Source: Nocardia sp. BMG51109
GTDB lineage: Bacteria; Actinomycetota; Actinomycetes; Mycobacteriales; Mycobacteriaceae
Assembly: GCF_000526215.1 (NCBI RefSeq)
Contig: NZ_JAFQ01000004.1
Coordinates: forward strand, 4,154,001 to 4,218,000
Direction of reading: 5' to 3'
Length of the DNA stretch: 64,000 nucleotides
Below the pieces are notes generated by a model. It saw only the letters and a program-made list of their open reading frames with translations, made no database searches and had not been told where the DNA came from. The position numbers were made by a program, and so were the translations under genes. Numbering within the stretch: the stretch's first letter is position 1; every line of letters begins with the position of its first letter. Shown here one piece after another: positions 8,845 through 17,800 of the stretch.

Positions 8845-9987
8845 ATGCGGCCGTTACACGGTGTGCGCGTCGTGGAGTTCGCCCACGTCGCGGCCGGCCC
8901 GTTCGCCGGGATGCTGCTCGCGGACCTCGGGGCCGACGTAGTGAAGGTCGAGCCGCCGACCGGCGACCAGATGCGCGCATGGCCGCCCTTCGCCGACGAC
9001 GGTGACGAGCGGTTCAGCCACAACTTCGCCTCGATCAATCGCAACAAGCGGTCGGTCGTCGCCGACCTGCGCGACCCCGGTGACCTGTCGCGGGTCCGCG
9101 CTCTGGTCGCCGCCGCCGACGTGCTGGTGGAAAACTATCGGCCGGGGGTTCTGGACCGTCTCGGCGTCGGCTACGACCGGGTGCGGCATCCCGGGTTCGT
9201 GTACTGCTCGATCTCCGGTTACGGACGCACCGGCCCCTTCGTCGACCACGGCGCGTACGACGTCGTCATCCAGGGGATGTCGGGGCTGATGAGCGTCACC
9301 GGCGACCCCGACGGCGGTCCGGTGAAGGCGGGGGTCCCGGTGGGTGACTTCACCGCCGGGCTGTACGCCGCCTACACCATCGCCGCCGTGCTGCCCCAGG
9401 TCCGCGCCGAGGGCCGGTCCGTGCGGCTGGACTGCCCGATGCTCGACTGCCTTATCGGCGTCTCGGCACTGCAGACCAGCGAGTTCTGGGGCTCGGGGGA
9501 GGAGCCGGCCAGGCTGGGTACCGCACATCCCCGCAACGCGCCATACCAGGGGTTCACCGCGGCCGACGGTGATTTCACCGTCGCCGCCGGCAACGATCGG
9601 CTCTGGGCCGCGGTCGCCGAGGTGGTCGGTGCGCCCGAGCTGGTCGACGATCCACGTTTCCTGACCCAGGTGGACCGGGTCGCGCACCGCGCCGAGCTGG
9701 CGGCGATCCTCCAGGCCCGGTTCGTGACCGAGAAGGTCGACCATTGGCTCGCCGAACTTCGTGCGCGGGGAGTGCCGTCCGGCCCGGTCAACTCGTTCGG
9801 CGACGTCCTGTCCGGCGAGCACGTGCGCGGCACGGGGCTGGTCGGTTCGCTCGACGTCCCGGTCGCCGGGCCCACCCCGGCCGTCGTCTTCCCGGTGCGG
9901 ATCGAGGGCCAGGACGCACGGCTCGACCGAGCGGCGCCCCGCCTGGGCGGCGACGACGACGTCTTCGACGAGTGGTGCGGCGCGTGA
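8845..9987 (+). CDS. Class III CoA-transferase (CaiB/BaiF family)
   Basis: A 380-residue protein with the family III start (LHGVRVVEFAHVAAGPFAGMLLADLGADVVKVEPP), the NRNKRSVVADLRDP segment and the ENYRPGVLDRLGVGYD region. The predicted catalytic Asp is residue 168 (VGDFTAG), matching the Asp that forms the mixed anhydride in formyl-CoA transferase. It moves CoA between carboxylic acids. With the adjacent crotonase this implies that a carboxylate in the degradation pathway is handled as a CoA thioester. It starts 3 nt after the SsuD-like gene and overlaps the crotonase start. Confidence 0.9.
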   Translation: MRPLHGVRVVEFAHVAAGPFAGMLLADLGADVVKVEPPTGDQMRAWPPFADDGDERFSHNFASINRNKRSVVADLRDPGDLSRVRALVAAADVLVENYRPGVLDRLGVGYDRVRHPGFVYCSISGYGRTGPFVDHGAYDVVIQGMSGLMSVTGDPDGGPVKAGVPVGDFTAGLYAAYTIAAVLPQVRAEGRSVRLDCPMLDCLIGVSALQTSEFWGSGEEPARLGTAHPRNAPYQGFTAADGDFTVAAGNDRLWAAVAEVVGAPELVDDPRFLTQVDRVAHRAELAAILQARFVTEKVDHWLAELRARGVPSGPVNSFGDVLSGEHVRGTGLVGSLDVPVAGPTPAVVFPVRIEGQDARLDRAAPRLGGDDDVFDEWCGA

Positions 9988-10697
9988 CCCTCGCCGTCCG
10001 CCGCGGCGCCGCCTGGCAGGTCCGCCTCGACCGCCCTGAGGCGGCCAACGCGTTGTCGCCCGCGCTCGTCGAGGCCCTGCACGACGTGCTCGACGAGGCG
10101 GCGGCAGCCCGCCCGGAAGCCCTTGTGCTGGAGGGGAATCGACGCCACTTCGCCGCCGGGTTCGATCTGGCCGGGCTGTCCCGCGAGTCGGACGCGTCGC
10201 TCGCCCAGCGGTTCCTGCGGATCGGGCTGTTGCTCGAACGGCTGGTCACCGCGCCGTACCTGACGGTGGCCGTAGTCGAGGGAAGGGCGGTCGGGGCCGG
10301 GGCGGACCTGGTCGCCGCGTGCGATCACCGGCTCGCCGGACCGGATGCCCGCTTCGCCTTCCCCGGGGCCCGTTTCGGTGTGGTCCTCGGGACGGCCCGC
10401 CTGCGCAGCATCGCCGATCCCTCGGTGTTCCTGGGCGGTGACACGGTCACCGTCGCGGACAGCGGGGGACTGGTGACCGGCACGCCCGGCGAGCTCTCCG
10501 GGATCCTCGACGCCTGGGCCCGCATCGATCCGGCGACCCGGCCCGCGCTGCTGGCCGCGGCGCGACCGGTGTACGACGCCGACGCCGCGCTCGCCGCACT
10601 GGCCCGGTCCGTGGCCACGCCCGGCCTGCACGACCGGCTGACCGCATACCGACGCCGCGTCCTATCGCCCCGATCTCACAGTGAGGAGCTGGAATGA
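9984..10697 (+). CDS. Enoyl-CoA hydratase/isomerase (crotonase) family protein
   Basis: A 237-residue crotonase-fold protein starting at a GTG that overlaps the CoA-transferase stop. Oxyanion-hole segments are HFAAGFDLAGL and GRAVGAGADLVAACDHRLAGPDARFAFPG. The position that normally carries the second catalytic Glu of hydratases (PEVxLG) reads ARFGVVLGT, so classical hydration is doubtful; isomerase, hydrolase or decarboxylase chemistry is possible. It is slightly shorter than the typical 255-260 residues. It probably acts on the CoA ester made by the adjacent transferase (inference). Confidence 0.8.
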   Translation: MTLAVRRGAAWQVRLDRPEAANALSPALVEALHDVLDEAAAARPEALVLEGNRRHFAAGFDLAGLSRESDASLAQRFLRIGLLLERLVTAPYLTVAVVEGRAVGAGADLVAACDHRLAGPDARFAFPGARFGVVLGTARLRSIADPSVFLGGDTVTVADSGGLVTGTPGELSGILDAWARIDPATRPALLAAARPVYDADAALAALARSVATPGLHDRLTAYRRRVLSPRSHSEELE

Positions 10698-11287
10698 CCC
10701 GACCCCCGATCGTCCCGGTGCAGACCGATGTACCCGAGTTGGCGGCGTTCGCTGACAGCGTCGCGCGACTGATCGCCGCCATCCCCGACGAGCGTGCGCT
10801 GACCGCCGCCATCCGCGACGACCTCGCCGCCGTACTGGCCGCGGGATTCGACCTGCCGCCGGACAAGACGCGACCCGATCCCGACCACTACGTCATGTAC
10901 CCGCTGCACGTCGCCCCGGGCGGGGCCTTCTCCATCGCCGGCGCGGTGTGGAACGTCGGCCAGGGGACCCCGGTACACGGCCACGAAACGTGGGGTGTCG
11001 TGGGGATCCACCGCGGTACCGAGATCGAGACCCGATTCCGGAAGCCGACGGCCGAGGGAGTGCCCCTCGTCGAGGCGGGCACCTCGGCGTGGACCACCGG
11101 TCAGGTGACGGTGTGCTGCACCACCGACGACGACGTGCACCAGGTGCGCTGCGGTGGCGACGAGCCGGTGATCGGAATCCACGTGTACGGCGCGGATATC
11201 GGGACCCTCCCGCGGCGGTCCTACAACCCGGAAACCGGTGCGGTGCACTGGTTCACGTCCGCTTGGGCGGGAGGAGCGACCGAATGA
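10694..11287 (+). CDS. Cysteine dioxygenase-like cupin (thiol dioxygenase)
   Basis: A 197-residue cupin of the cysteine / 3-mercaptopropionate dioxygenase family. The Fe(II) ligands are predicted as His95 and His97 (TPVHGHETWG) and His149 (DVHQVRC). Related sequence continues with IGIHVYGADIGTL. These enzymes add O2 to a thiol to make a sulfinate. In this operon it would oxidise a free thiol intermediate before or after the flavin monooxygenases act. Which thiol it uses cannot be told from sequence. Start and stop overlap both neighbours (ATGA). Confidence 0.78.
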   Translation: MTRPPIVPVQTDVPELAAFADSVARLIAAIPDERALTAAIRDDLAAVLAAGFDLPPDKTRPDPDHYVMYPLHVAPGGAFSIAGAVWNVGQGTPVHGHETWGVVGIHRGTEIETRFRKPTAEGVPLVEAGTSAWTTGQVTVCCTTDDDVHQVRCGGDEPVIGIHVYGADIGTLPRRSYNPETGAVHWFTSAWAGGATE

Positions 11288-12030
11288 CAACGATGCGGAC
11301 ACACGCAACCACCGGCGCCTGGGACGAGCCCGAGGGCGCCACGCCGCGCGGCACCGTCGTACTGTTCCCCGGGCGCGGCGAGACCGCCGCCTCCTACGGG
11401 CGTCTCGGCCGGCGGCTCGCCGCCGACGGGTACCGGGTGCGGTACGTGCGGGTGGGGCTCGAGGACGTCGCCGCCGCCCGCGCCGCCGTAGAAGAGCTGT
11501 TGGCGGATGAGTCCCTGCCAGGGCCGCGAGTCCTGCTCGGCTCGGACAGCGGCGCCGCGCTCGCGGCGCGGTTTGCGTCGGAACTGCCTGTGGAAGGTGT
11601 TGTGCTGGCGGCGATCGCGCTCCCGGAGTCCGCGCTGCGAAGTTCTGCGCCCGGAGCAGTGGGAGCCGAGTGGGCGGACGAAGTCGACGCCCGCACCGCG
11701 TGCCCGGTGCACCGGGCCGTGATATCGGCGGACGAGGAGTTCGCCCGCGGCGCGATAGCCGCGCCGGTGCCGTGGGAAACAGTCACCCTCCGAGTACAGG
11801 ACCGGCCGACGCTCGCTCTGCACGGCACCGACGACCGCATCACGCCGCTCGCTGCGGCGCTCGACGTGTACGCGCAGGCGCCACGCACCGATGTCCGCCT
11901 TGTCCGGGGCGGCCGACACGACGTGCTCAACGATGTCGCACACCGCTCCGTCGCGGCGACGATCGTGCTGTTCCTCGAATCGCTGCGACTGGGCCCCGGC
12001 GTCCCGCCGATCGTGACCGGGCTGGGTTGA
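11284..12030 (+). CDS. Alpha/beta hydrolase, last gene of the operon
   Basis: A 248-residue alpha/beta-hydrolase-fold protein. The N-terminal strand and oxyanion region read GTVVLFPGRGETAASYGRLG. The nucleophile elbow is GSDSGAA, placing Asp rather than the usual Ser at the nucleophile position, as in haloalkane dehalogenases and epoxide hydrolases. The acid is probably in GTDDRITP and the catalytic His in GGRHDVLND. Its start overlaps the cupin stop. It may cleave an ester, thioester or C-X bond at the end of the pathway (inference). Confidence 0.75.
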   Translation: MTTMRTHATTGAWDEPEGATPRGTVVLFPGRGETAASYGRLGRRLAADGYRVRYVRVGLEDVAAARAAVEELLADESLPGPRVLLGSDSGAALAARFASELPVEGVVLAAIALPESALRSSAPGAVGAEWADEVDARTACPVHRAVISADEEFARGAIAAPVPWETVTLRVQDRPTLALHGTDDRITPLAAALDVYAQAPRTDVRLVRGGRHDVLNDVAHRSVAATIVLFLESLRLGPGVPPIVTGLG

Positions 12031-12332
12031 GCGCATGAGGGCCGGGCCGCCTTGTCCCGGACATCCGAGAAGCTCGGCCGCGGTGGGCGAACCCGGGCTG
12101 CTCGCTGGGCGGTTCTCTCTCACCGGTGGTCGAACCGATTCATGACGGCGAGTTGTGCCGCGGTCGTGTAATCGGGAGCCGCCGGACGATGACGGTGACG
12201 CGTGTCCTGTTGACGGCGCTACATCCGGATCCGCTGCCAGCGATCGCCGAGAAACCCCTCGAGAGGGGGCGCATAGGCAGTTTTAGAACAGCTGAATACG
12301 GCACGCGATCATTTGGTTAACGGCTTGGGTGT

Positions 12333-12470
12333 GAGAATCGGCGGCGCGACAAGCCGCACCGGGAGATCGCACGCAACAGCAAGCCCGATGGCCGCTACCA
12401 GCCGTGGTATGCCCACGGGCAAGCCCACCTGAGCCGCCGCCCACGGCCACGCTGGGTGAGCGCCGATGAG
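12333..12470 (+). pseudogene. Transposase N-terminal fragment (IS30-like) in the 12031-12612 gap
   Basis: Between the alpha/beta hydrolase and the AraC gene there is no complete gene for about 580 nt. One stretch in the frame of 12351 reads HREIARNSKPDGRYQPWYA followed by an HLSRRPRPR block. It resembles the end of the helix-turn-helix and the linker of IS30-family transposases (SREIARN...GRY). No catalytic domain, start or inverted repeats remain, so it is a scrap. The rest of the gap shows only a short CCCCTC/GAGGGG palindrome near 12258 and no recognisable promoter. Confidence 0.4.
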
Positions 12471-12612
12471 CGGTGGGGCGTGAGCGGTTCGACGACATGG
12501 CGCGCAGTGTCGCCCGTGAAGACCGAGGGGTGTCGACTACCGGGTCGCGTCGACGCGCCCGCCCGCCCTGCGCCATACTCGAATATTGGGCGTGTCAGGG
12601 AGTTTGATAGCG

Positions 12613-13584
12613 ATGCTTGCGACGCAGTTCAGCACGGAGGGATTGTCGAGCGCCGACCAGCTGGAGTGCTGGCTGGACCTGATGGATCGCGAGCTTGTTC
12701 CCACCCGACTGCGCGCCATTACCGACGACGGCTTTCCTGCCTCGGCGCGGACGTTGACCTGGGAAGGCATGCAGGTCTCCGCGATGGCGTACCCGTCGGT
12801 GCGCGTGCGGCGGACGCCGAAGCTGATCCGGCAGTCCGATCCGGAGGCATACCAGGTCAACCTGGTGCTGGACGGGGCGGCCGCGATTGCCCAGGCGGAC
12901 AGGGAGGCGAGCATCGGTGCCGGTGAGTTCGTCCTGTTCGACACCTCCCACCCGTTCGAGGGCTGGCGTTCCAGTGGTCTCGGCGATCGGGCGATCACGC
13001 TGCAGATCTCGCGGACGCTGCTGCCGTTGCCCGTCAACGGGATCGACCGGCTCACTGCCACCACCTTCGGCGCACGCCACGGCATGGGCGCGGTCTTCGC
13101 CCGTTGGTTGACCGATCTGATCACGCGGGCGGGGGAGTTCACTCCCGCCGACGCGTCCACGCTCACCTCCGTCACCGTGGACCTGCTGTCGGCGGTCCTC
13201 GCCGCGCCCCTGGATGCGGAGGGGATGCCGGCTCCCGAGTCGCGTCGGCGTGCGCTGCGGTGGCAGATCAACGGCTTCATCGAGCAGAGGCTCGGTGACC
13301 CCGCCTTGACTCCGGCGACGATCGCAGCGGCCCACCATATCTCCCTGCGCACGCTGCAACAGTTGTTCGCCGCGGACGAGACCACCCCGGCGGCCTGGAT
13401 ACGCCGGCACCGCTTGGAACGGTGCCGGCGCGATCTGGCCGATCCGCGCCTGCGCGGCCGGCCCATCCACTCGATCGCCGTCCGGTGGGGGTTCACCGAC
13501 CCGGCCCATTTCAGCCGCGTCTTCCGCCGGGCCTTCGGCGCGTCGCCCAGTGACTACCGCCATCACGCCCTGCTGCGCGAATAG
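12613..13584 (+). CDS. AraC-family transcriptional regulator
   Basis: A 323-residue regulator. Residues 1-190 are a sensor region resembling the AraC-binding-like domain (FeaR/NitR type: QVNLVLDGAAAIAQADREASIGAGEFVLFDTSHPFE). The C-terminal 110 residues hold two helix-turn-helix units (LTPATIAAAHHISLRTLQQLF and IHSIAVRWGFTDPAHFSRVFRRAFG), ending with the family-typical PSDYR. ATG 12613 has AGGGA 11 nt upstream; an in-frame TTG at 12586 has no signal. Its target is not evident. It stands alone between the catabolic operon and the toxin locus. Confidence 0.87.
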   Translation: MLATQFSTEGLSSADQLECWLDLMDRELVPTRLRAITDDGFPASARTLTWEGMQVSAMAYPSVRVRRTPKLIRQSDPEAYQVNLVLDGAAAIAQADREASIGAGEFVLFDTSHPFEGWRSSGLGDRAITLQISRTLLPLPVNGIDRLTATTFGARHGMGAVFARWLTDLITRAGEFTPADASTLTSVTVDLLSAVLAAPLDAEGMPAPESRRRALRWQINGFIEQRLGDPALTPATIAAAHHISLRTLQQLFAADETTPAAWIRRHRLERCRRDLADPRLRGRPIHSIAVRWGFTDPAHFSRVFRRAFGASPSDYRHHALLRE

Positions 13585-13610
13585 ACAAGTCCGCTGCGCG
13601 AATAGTCAAG
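13572..13610. repeat. Tandem 18-bp direct repeat across the AraC stop codon
   Basis: GCTGCGCGAATAG followed by ACAAG (13572-13589) is repeated as GCTGCGCGAATAG followed by TCAAG (13593-13610). The copies match at 17 of 18 positions with a 21-bp period. The first copy contains the AraC stop codon. Two direct repeats one to two helical turns apart fit an AraC binding site, but a slippage duplication would look the same. Downstream, at 13656-13683, an 8-bp inverted repeat (TTCCGATC / GATCGGAA, 12-nt spacer) is the only other structure before the next gene. Confidence 0.5.
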
Positions 13611-13783
13611 GACCGATACTTCCGTTCCCGACATACTGAACTCGATGCCAATCGTTTCCGATCGCATTCAGAGGTGATCGGAACCGGGGGTTCTCCACTG
13701 CGCGAACCCATTCCGTGGGCCGGGGAGCCCGAGTCGAGGAGGGGATGACTCGATGCATACGACCATTCGAAGGATCGCGGGGG

Positions 13784-14170
13784 ATGTCCTATAACGACGG
13801 CCGGGATGCTCTGCGGGGTGAAATCGTCGCGTTCTACGCCGGTTTCGGGCAGCGGGAGGCGCTGCTGGCGGCGCTTCGCGCGGCCGCTCTGCTGGTGCCG
13901 GTGAGCGATGACGATCGTGTTCAGGTATCCCAGGTGGGCGGCATCGACTGGCTGTGTGCCTTCACCAGTGTCGAGGAGTATGCCCGGTACACGGCGGCTC
14001 GTGGCCGCATGACGGACGGTGGCATCGAACCGGATCGCCGGTACTCATATCACTCGCTGTGGGGGTGGCGGCTGCTTGCGTATGCCGAGTCGCGGGATCG
14101 GCCCACTGGCGTCGCGGTCGATGTCGTGGGGGCGGCACCGATGGCATTCCCGCCGAATGTGTCCGAGTAA
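13784..14170 (+). CDS. SseB-like protein associated with the type VII toxin locus
   Basis: A 128-residue protein. The central block (VPVSDDDRVQVSQVGGIDWLCAFTSVEEYARY) resembles the SseB N-terminal domain found in small actinobacterial proteins near ESX-type effectors. No signal peptide or membrane helix is seen. ATG 13784 is chosen because AAGGA lies 9 nt upstream; an in-frame ATG at 13715 has no ribosome site. It ends 22 nt before the next gene, so the two are probably cotranscribed. Its role is unknown; a chaperone or accessory function for the secreted toxin is only an inference. Confidence 0.62.
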   Translation: MSYNDGRDALRGEIVAFYAGFGQREALLAALRAAALLVPVSDDDRVQVSQVGGIDWLCAFTSVEEYARYTAARGRMTDGGIEPDRRYSYHSLWGWRLLAYAESRDRPTGVAVDVVGAAPMAFPPNVSE

Positions 14171-14192
14171 CAAGGGAATTCAGGAGACCGTC

Positions 14193-14855
14193 ATGACGAC
14201 GAAGCAGGTGAAGGTCGACCCTGCGGTGCTGCAGCAGGCCGCGAAGGGGATCGAGGCGACCATCGGGGAACTGTCGGAGATGGGCATCGGTGAGACCGGC
14301 AACATGGGCCGGGGCTTCTCGCTGCTGACGCTGTCGACGCTGGAGGCAGGCAAGCACACGGTCCAGAAGACCTTCGAGCAGTTCACCGAGCGCTGGTCGT
14401 GGGGCGTGCGATCGCTGGTGCAGGCCGGCAATTCGATCGCGCGGACCCTGGATCTAGCGGCGGGCCGGTACCACGAAATGGAGAGCAAGGCCGCGGGAAC
14501 CATCAAGAAGATGTGGACCCACACGATGGGTAATCCGCACCTGTCCGATGAGCAGATCACCAAGCGCTCCTGGGGAGAAACCTTCTCCGACAACACGTTC
14601 AACCATGTGCGCAACGCCGACTACAGCCCGCAGTCGTTCCAGCGGGCATGGCAGACGATGCAGACCAACGGCAAGGTGATCAATGCGGTCGGGCCACAGG
14701 CACTGGCGAATGCCGGAGTGGTCACGGCGGTGGTCGTGCCGCAGCTGGGACCTGCCGGCCTCGCCGCTCCCGCCGCCACCGGAGAGACACCGGGATGGAA
14801 CACCGGTGCCGCGAAGAAGGCTGCTGACATCATGAAGGAGCAAGGGGGGCAGTAG
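14193..14855 (+). CDS. Helical WXG100-type partner protein of the RHS toxin
   Basis: A 220-residue protein with a CAGGAG ribosome site. Residues 1-110 are predicted largely alpha-helical and resemble an ESX/WXG100 helical pair (VDPAVLQQAAKGIEATIGEL, then FTERWSWGVRSLVQAGNSIARTL). The remainder is not recognised. It ends 2 nt before the TTG start of the RHS protein, so the two are translationally coupled. Type VII polymorphic toxins are commonly preceded by a small helical partner needed for export (known for the class), and this gene fills that position. Confidence 0.65.
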   Translation: MTTKQVKVDPAVLQQAAKGIEATIGELSEMGIGETGNMGRGFSLLTLSTLEAGKHTVQKTFEQFTERWSWGVRSLVQAGNSIARTLDLAAGRYHEMESKAAGTIKKMWTHTMGNPHLSDEQITKRSWGETFSDNTFNHVRNADYSPQSFQRAWQTMQTNGKVINAVGPQALANAGVVTAVVVPQLGPAGLAAPAATGETPGWNTGAAKKAADIMKEQGGQ

Positions 14856-14857
14856 CT

Positions 14858-17800
14858 TTGGGGTTCCTCGACGATATCGGTGACGCGATCGAGAAGGGCG
14901 TCGAGAAGGGCGCCGAGGAGCTCGGACAGCTCGCCGACTCCACGCTGGATGTCGTCGGGGACGGGGCGGACGCGATCGGCCTGGACAGTCTCGGCGAGGG
15001 CCTCGACGACCTCGGCGACGATATTGCCTCGGCCACCGGTGGCAACGTCGACGAGGAGGAACTCGGCGAGACGGACGATCCCAAGGAACTGATCCGGGGC
15101 GAGCCTGCCGAGATCGGCTCCACCGCCCGGACGTTGAAGGATATGGCCCGTGCGATCGACTCCACCGGCCGGGCACTGAGGAAGATCGATGCCGCCGAAT
15201 GGGTCGGCGAGGGCGCGGACGCGTTCAACGAGGTCTACGACAAGCAGCCGAAGCTGTGGTTCGACGGCGCCGAAGCGATGACCGCGGCGGCCGAGGCCAT
15301 GGAAGCCTGGCACAACGAGGTGAAGACCGCCCAGGGAAAAGCGGCGGACGCCATCGAGAAATGGAAGGCCGCCGACGCCGAGGAACGCAGACAGAAGACC
15401 TGGTGGAATGCGCTGTCCGGCGAGCAGCAGGCGCAGACTCCGCTGGTCGACACCTGGACCTCGATGCGCAACGAGGCCCGCGACATCCTGCGCGGCGCCC
15501 GGACGCAGCGCGACAACGGCGCCGCCGTCGCGGTGAGTGCCTTTGCCGCCGCCACCGAGAAGGCGCCGAAGGAACCGCCGTTCACCGAACGCTGGATGGC
15601 CAACCTCTCCGACCTGCGCGGAATCCGCGAACACGCGGAGCTGAGCATGGCGGCGGGGCTGGCGACCAGCTTCACCGGGCTCGTGCAGTTCGTCCGCCAG
15701 ATCAACCCGACCGACGTCTACAACCTGACCCACCCGGCCGAGTACGCGGCCGGCCTGTCGAATCTCGTGACCGGATTGACTGTGGCAGTGGCCGATCCGG
15801 GCGCGACGATGTCGGCGATCTTGTCCGACGCGCGGCGCAATCCCTTCGAATTCGCCGGTGCGCTGACCGGTGACCTCCTGCTCAGCGTGGCCACCGGCGG
15901 CGGTGGCGGCGCCGCCAAGCTCGGGATCAGCGGTCTCAAGCGCGCCGCCGGTGCCGGCAGGATCGGCCGCCTCGCCGGCGATGCGGGCGACCTCGGCAGA
16001 CGACTGCCCGACAACCCCGCACCTGGCACCCACGGCTCCAACCCCCAGGCCCGTGGCAACACATCTGCCGGTCCCGCACCACAGCCCAGTGCCGGACCAG
16101 CCCCGCATACCAACTTCGGCCACACCCCGGACACGAACCCCGTCGACGCGGGCAGCCGCCCGGAACCCCCCGCGCCACGCGCGGACACCACCGGGGGCAC
16201 CCCCTCGTCGGCGACATCGGACCAGCCCAGTCCTCAGCCCGCTGCCCCTACACAGCCGGACTTTCCCGCGCCACGTACCGAACCGGACCTCGCACCGGCT
16301 GCCCCTACACAGCCGGACTTTCCCGCGCCACGTACCGAACCGGACCTCGCACCGGCTGCCCCTACACAGCCGGACTTTCCCGCGCCACGTACCGAACCGG
16401 ACCTCGCACCGGCTGCCCCTACACAGCCGGACTTTCCCGCGCCACGTACCGAACCGGACCTCGCACCGGCTGCCCCTACACAGCCGGACTTTCCCGCGCC
16501 ACGTACCGAACCGGACCTCGCACCGGCTGCCCCTACACAGCCGGACTTTCCCGCGCCACGTACCGAACCGGACCTCGCACCGGCTGCTCCCACACAGCCG
16601 GACTTTCCCGCGCCACGTACCGAACCGGACCTCGCACCGGCTGCTCCCACACAGCCGGACTTTCCCGCGCCACGTACCGAACCGGACCTCGCACCGGCTG
16701 CCCCTACACAGCCGGACTTTCCCGCGCCACGTACCGAACCGGACCTCGCACCGGCTGCCCCTACACAGCCGGACTTTCCCGCGCCACGTACCGAACCGGA
16801 CCTCGCACCGGCTGCCCCCACACAGCCGGACTTTCCCGCACCGCGTACCGACCCGGACCCGGCCCCGACCACACGCGGCGAACCCGACCCGTTCCCCACG
16901 CACCGTGGAGACCCGGACCCCACATCGGCCCCGCGCACCGACCCTGCCCCGGCTCCCCGCGCGGACCCCGACCCGCCGCAGACGCGCACCAATCCCCACC
17001 TGGAGGCGGCCAACCCGACGACCCACGCCGATCCGCCACCGACCACCCGCACCGAGCACGACTCGTCTCCCAACTCCCGATCCGCGCAGGACCAGGCACC
17101 GTCCCAGCACACGAATCCGGACAGCCCATCCGCCGCACGCCCCGATGCGAACGGACCCACGACTCGCACGGACTCCGATCACGCGCCACCCGCGCACACC
17201 CCCGACACCACCCCGCGCACAAATCCCGACTCGACACCCCAAACACGCGAGGACCAGGCCCACCCATCGACAACACGTCCGGAACAATCCGCACCGACGG
17301 TGGTGCCGCACTCCCCGGGACCACACGCGGACCCAGGCTCCACACCGCCGCGCACCCCTCCGGATTCGATGCCGCCACACAAGCCCACCCCCGAATCCAG
17401 TTCCCCCGCACGCGCATCCGACTCCCCGGCGCGCCCACACCGATCCCTCACACGCGCACCGGATCCCACACACCAAACACGCACACCCGACAACACCCCA
17501 ACGGCCCGCATACCCGAGCCCACACCTCGGGGACGAACGCCCGACAGCACACCCACAGCACGCCCACAACCCGATCCAGCAGCACGCACCCGCCCGGATT
17601 CGACACCGAGTGCCCGTGCCGCACCAGACTCGTCACCCACACCGAGACCACATCCGACACCCGACAACCCCCCGACACGAGCGCACGAAACGCCGCCGAC
17701 CAGAACCGAACCTGATGACCCCGCGCACCGTCCGGGCACGCGGCCAGATCACGGCCCGGATACGCGTACCCCGCACCACGATCCGGACAAGACACCGGAC

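Noticed and set aside
16241..16867. Repeat array considered as a CRISPR
   Set aside because: The units are head-to-tail with no unique spacers and keep one open frame encoding a 19-residue peptide repeat.
14621..17569. A 982-codon open frame on the minus strand, and a 311-codon one inside it, over the RHS repeat region
   Set aside because: They mirror the 57-nt repeats and GC-biased third positions of the RHS gene on the other strand, lack a family match and have no plausible ribosome site. They are shadows of the plus-strand gene.
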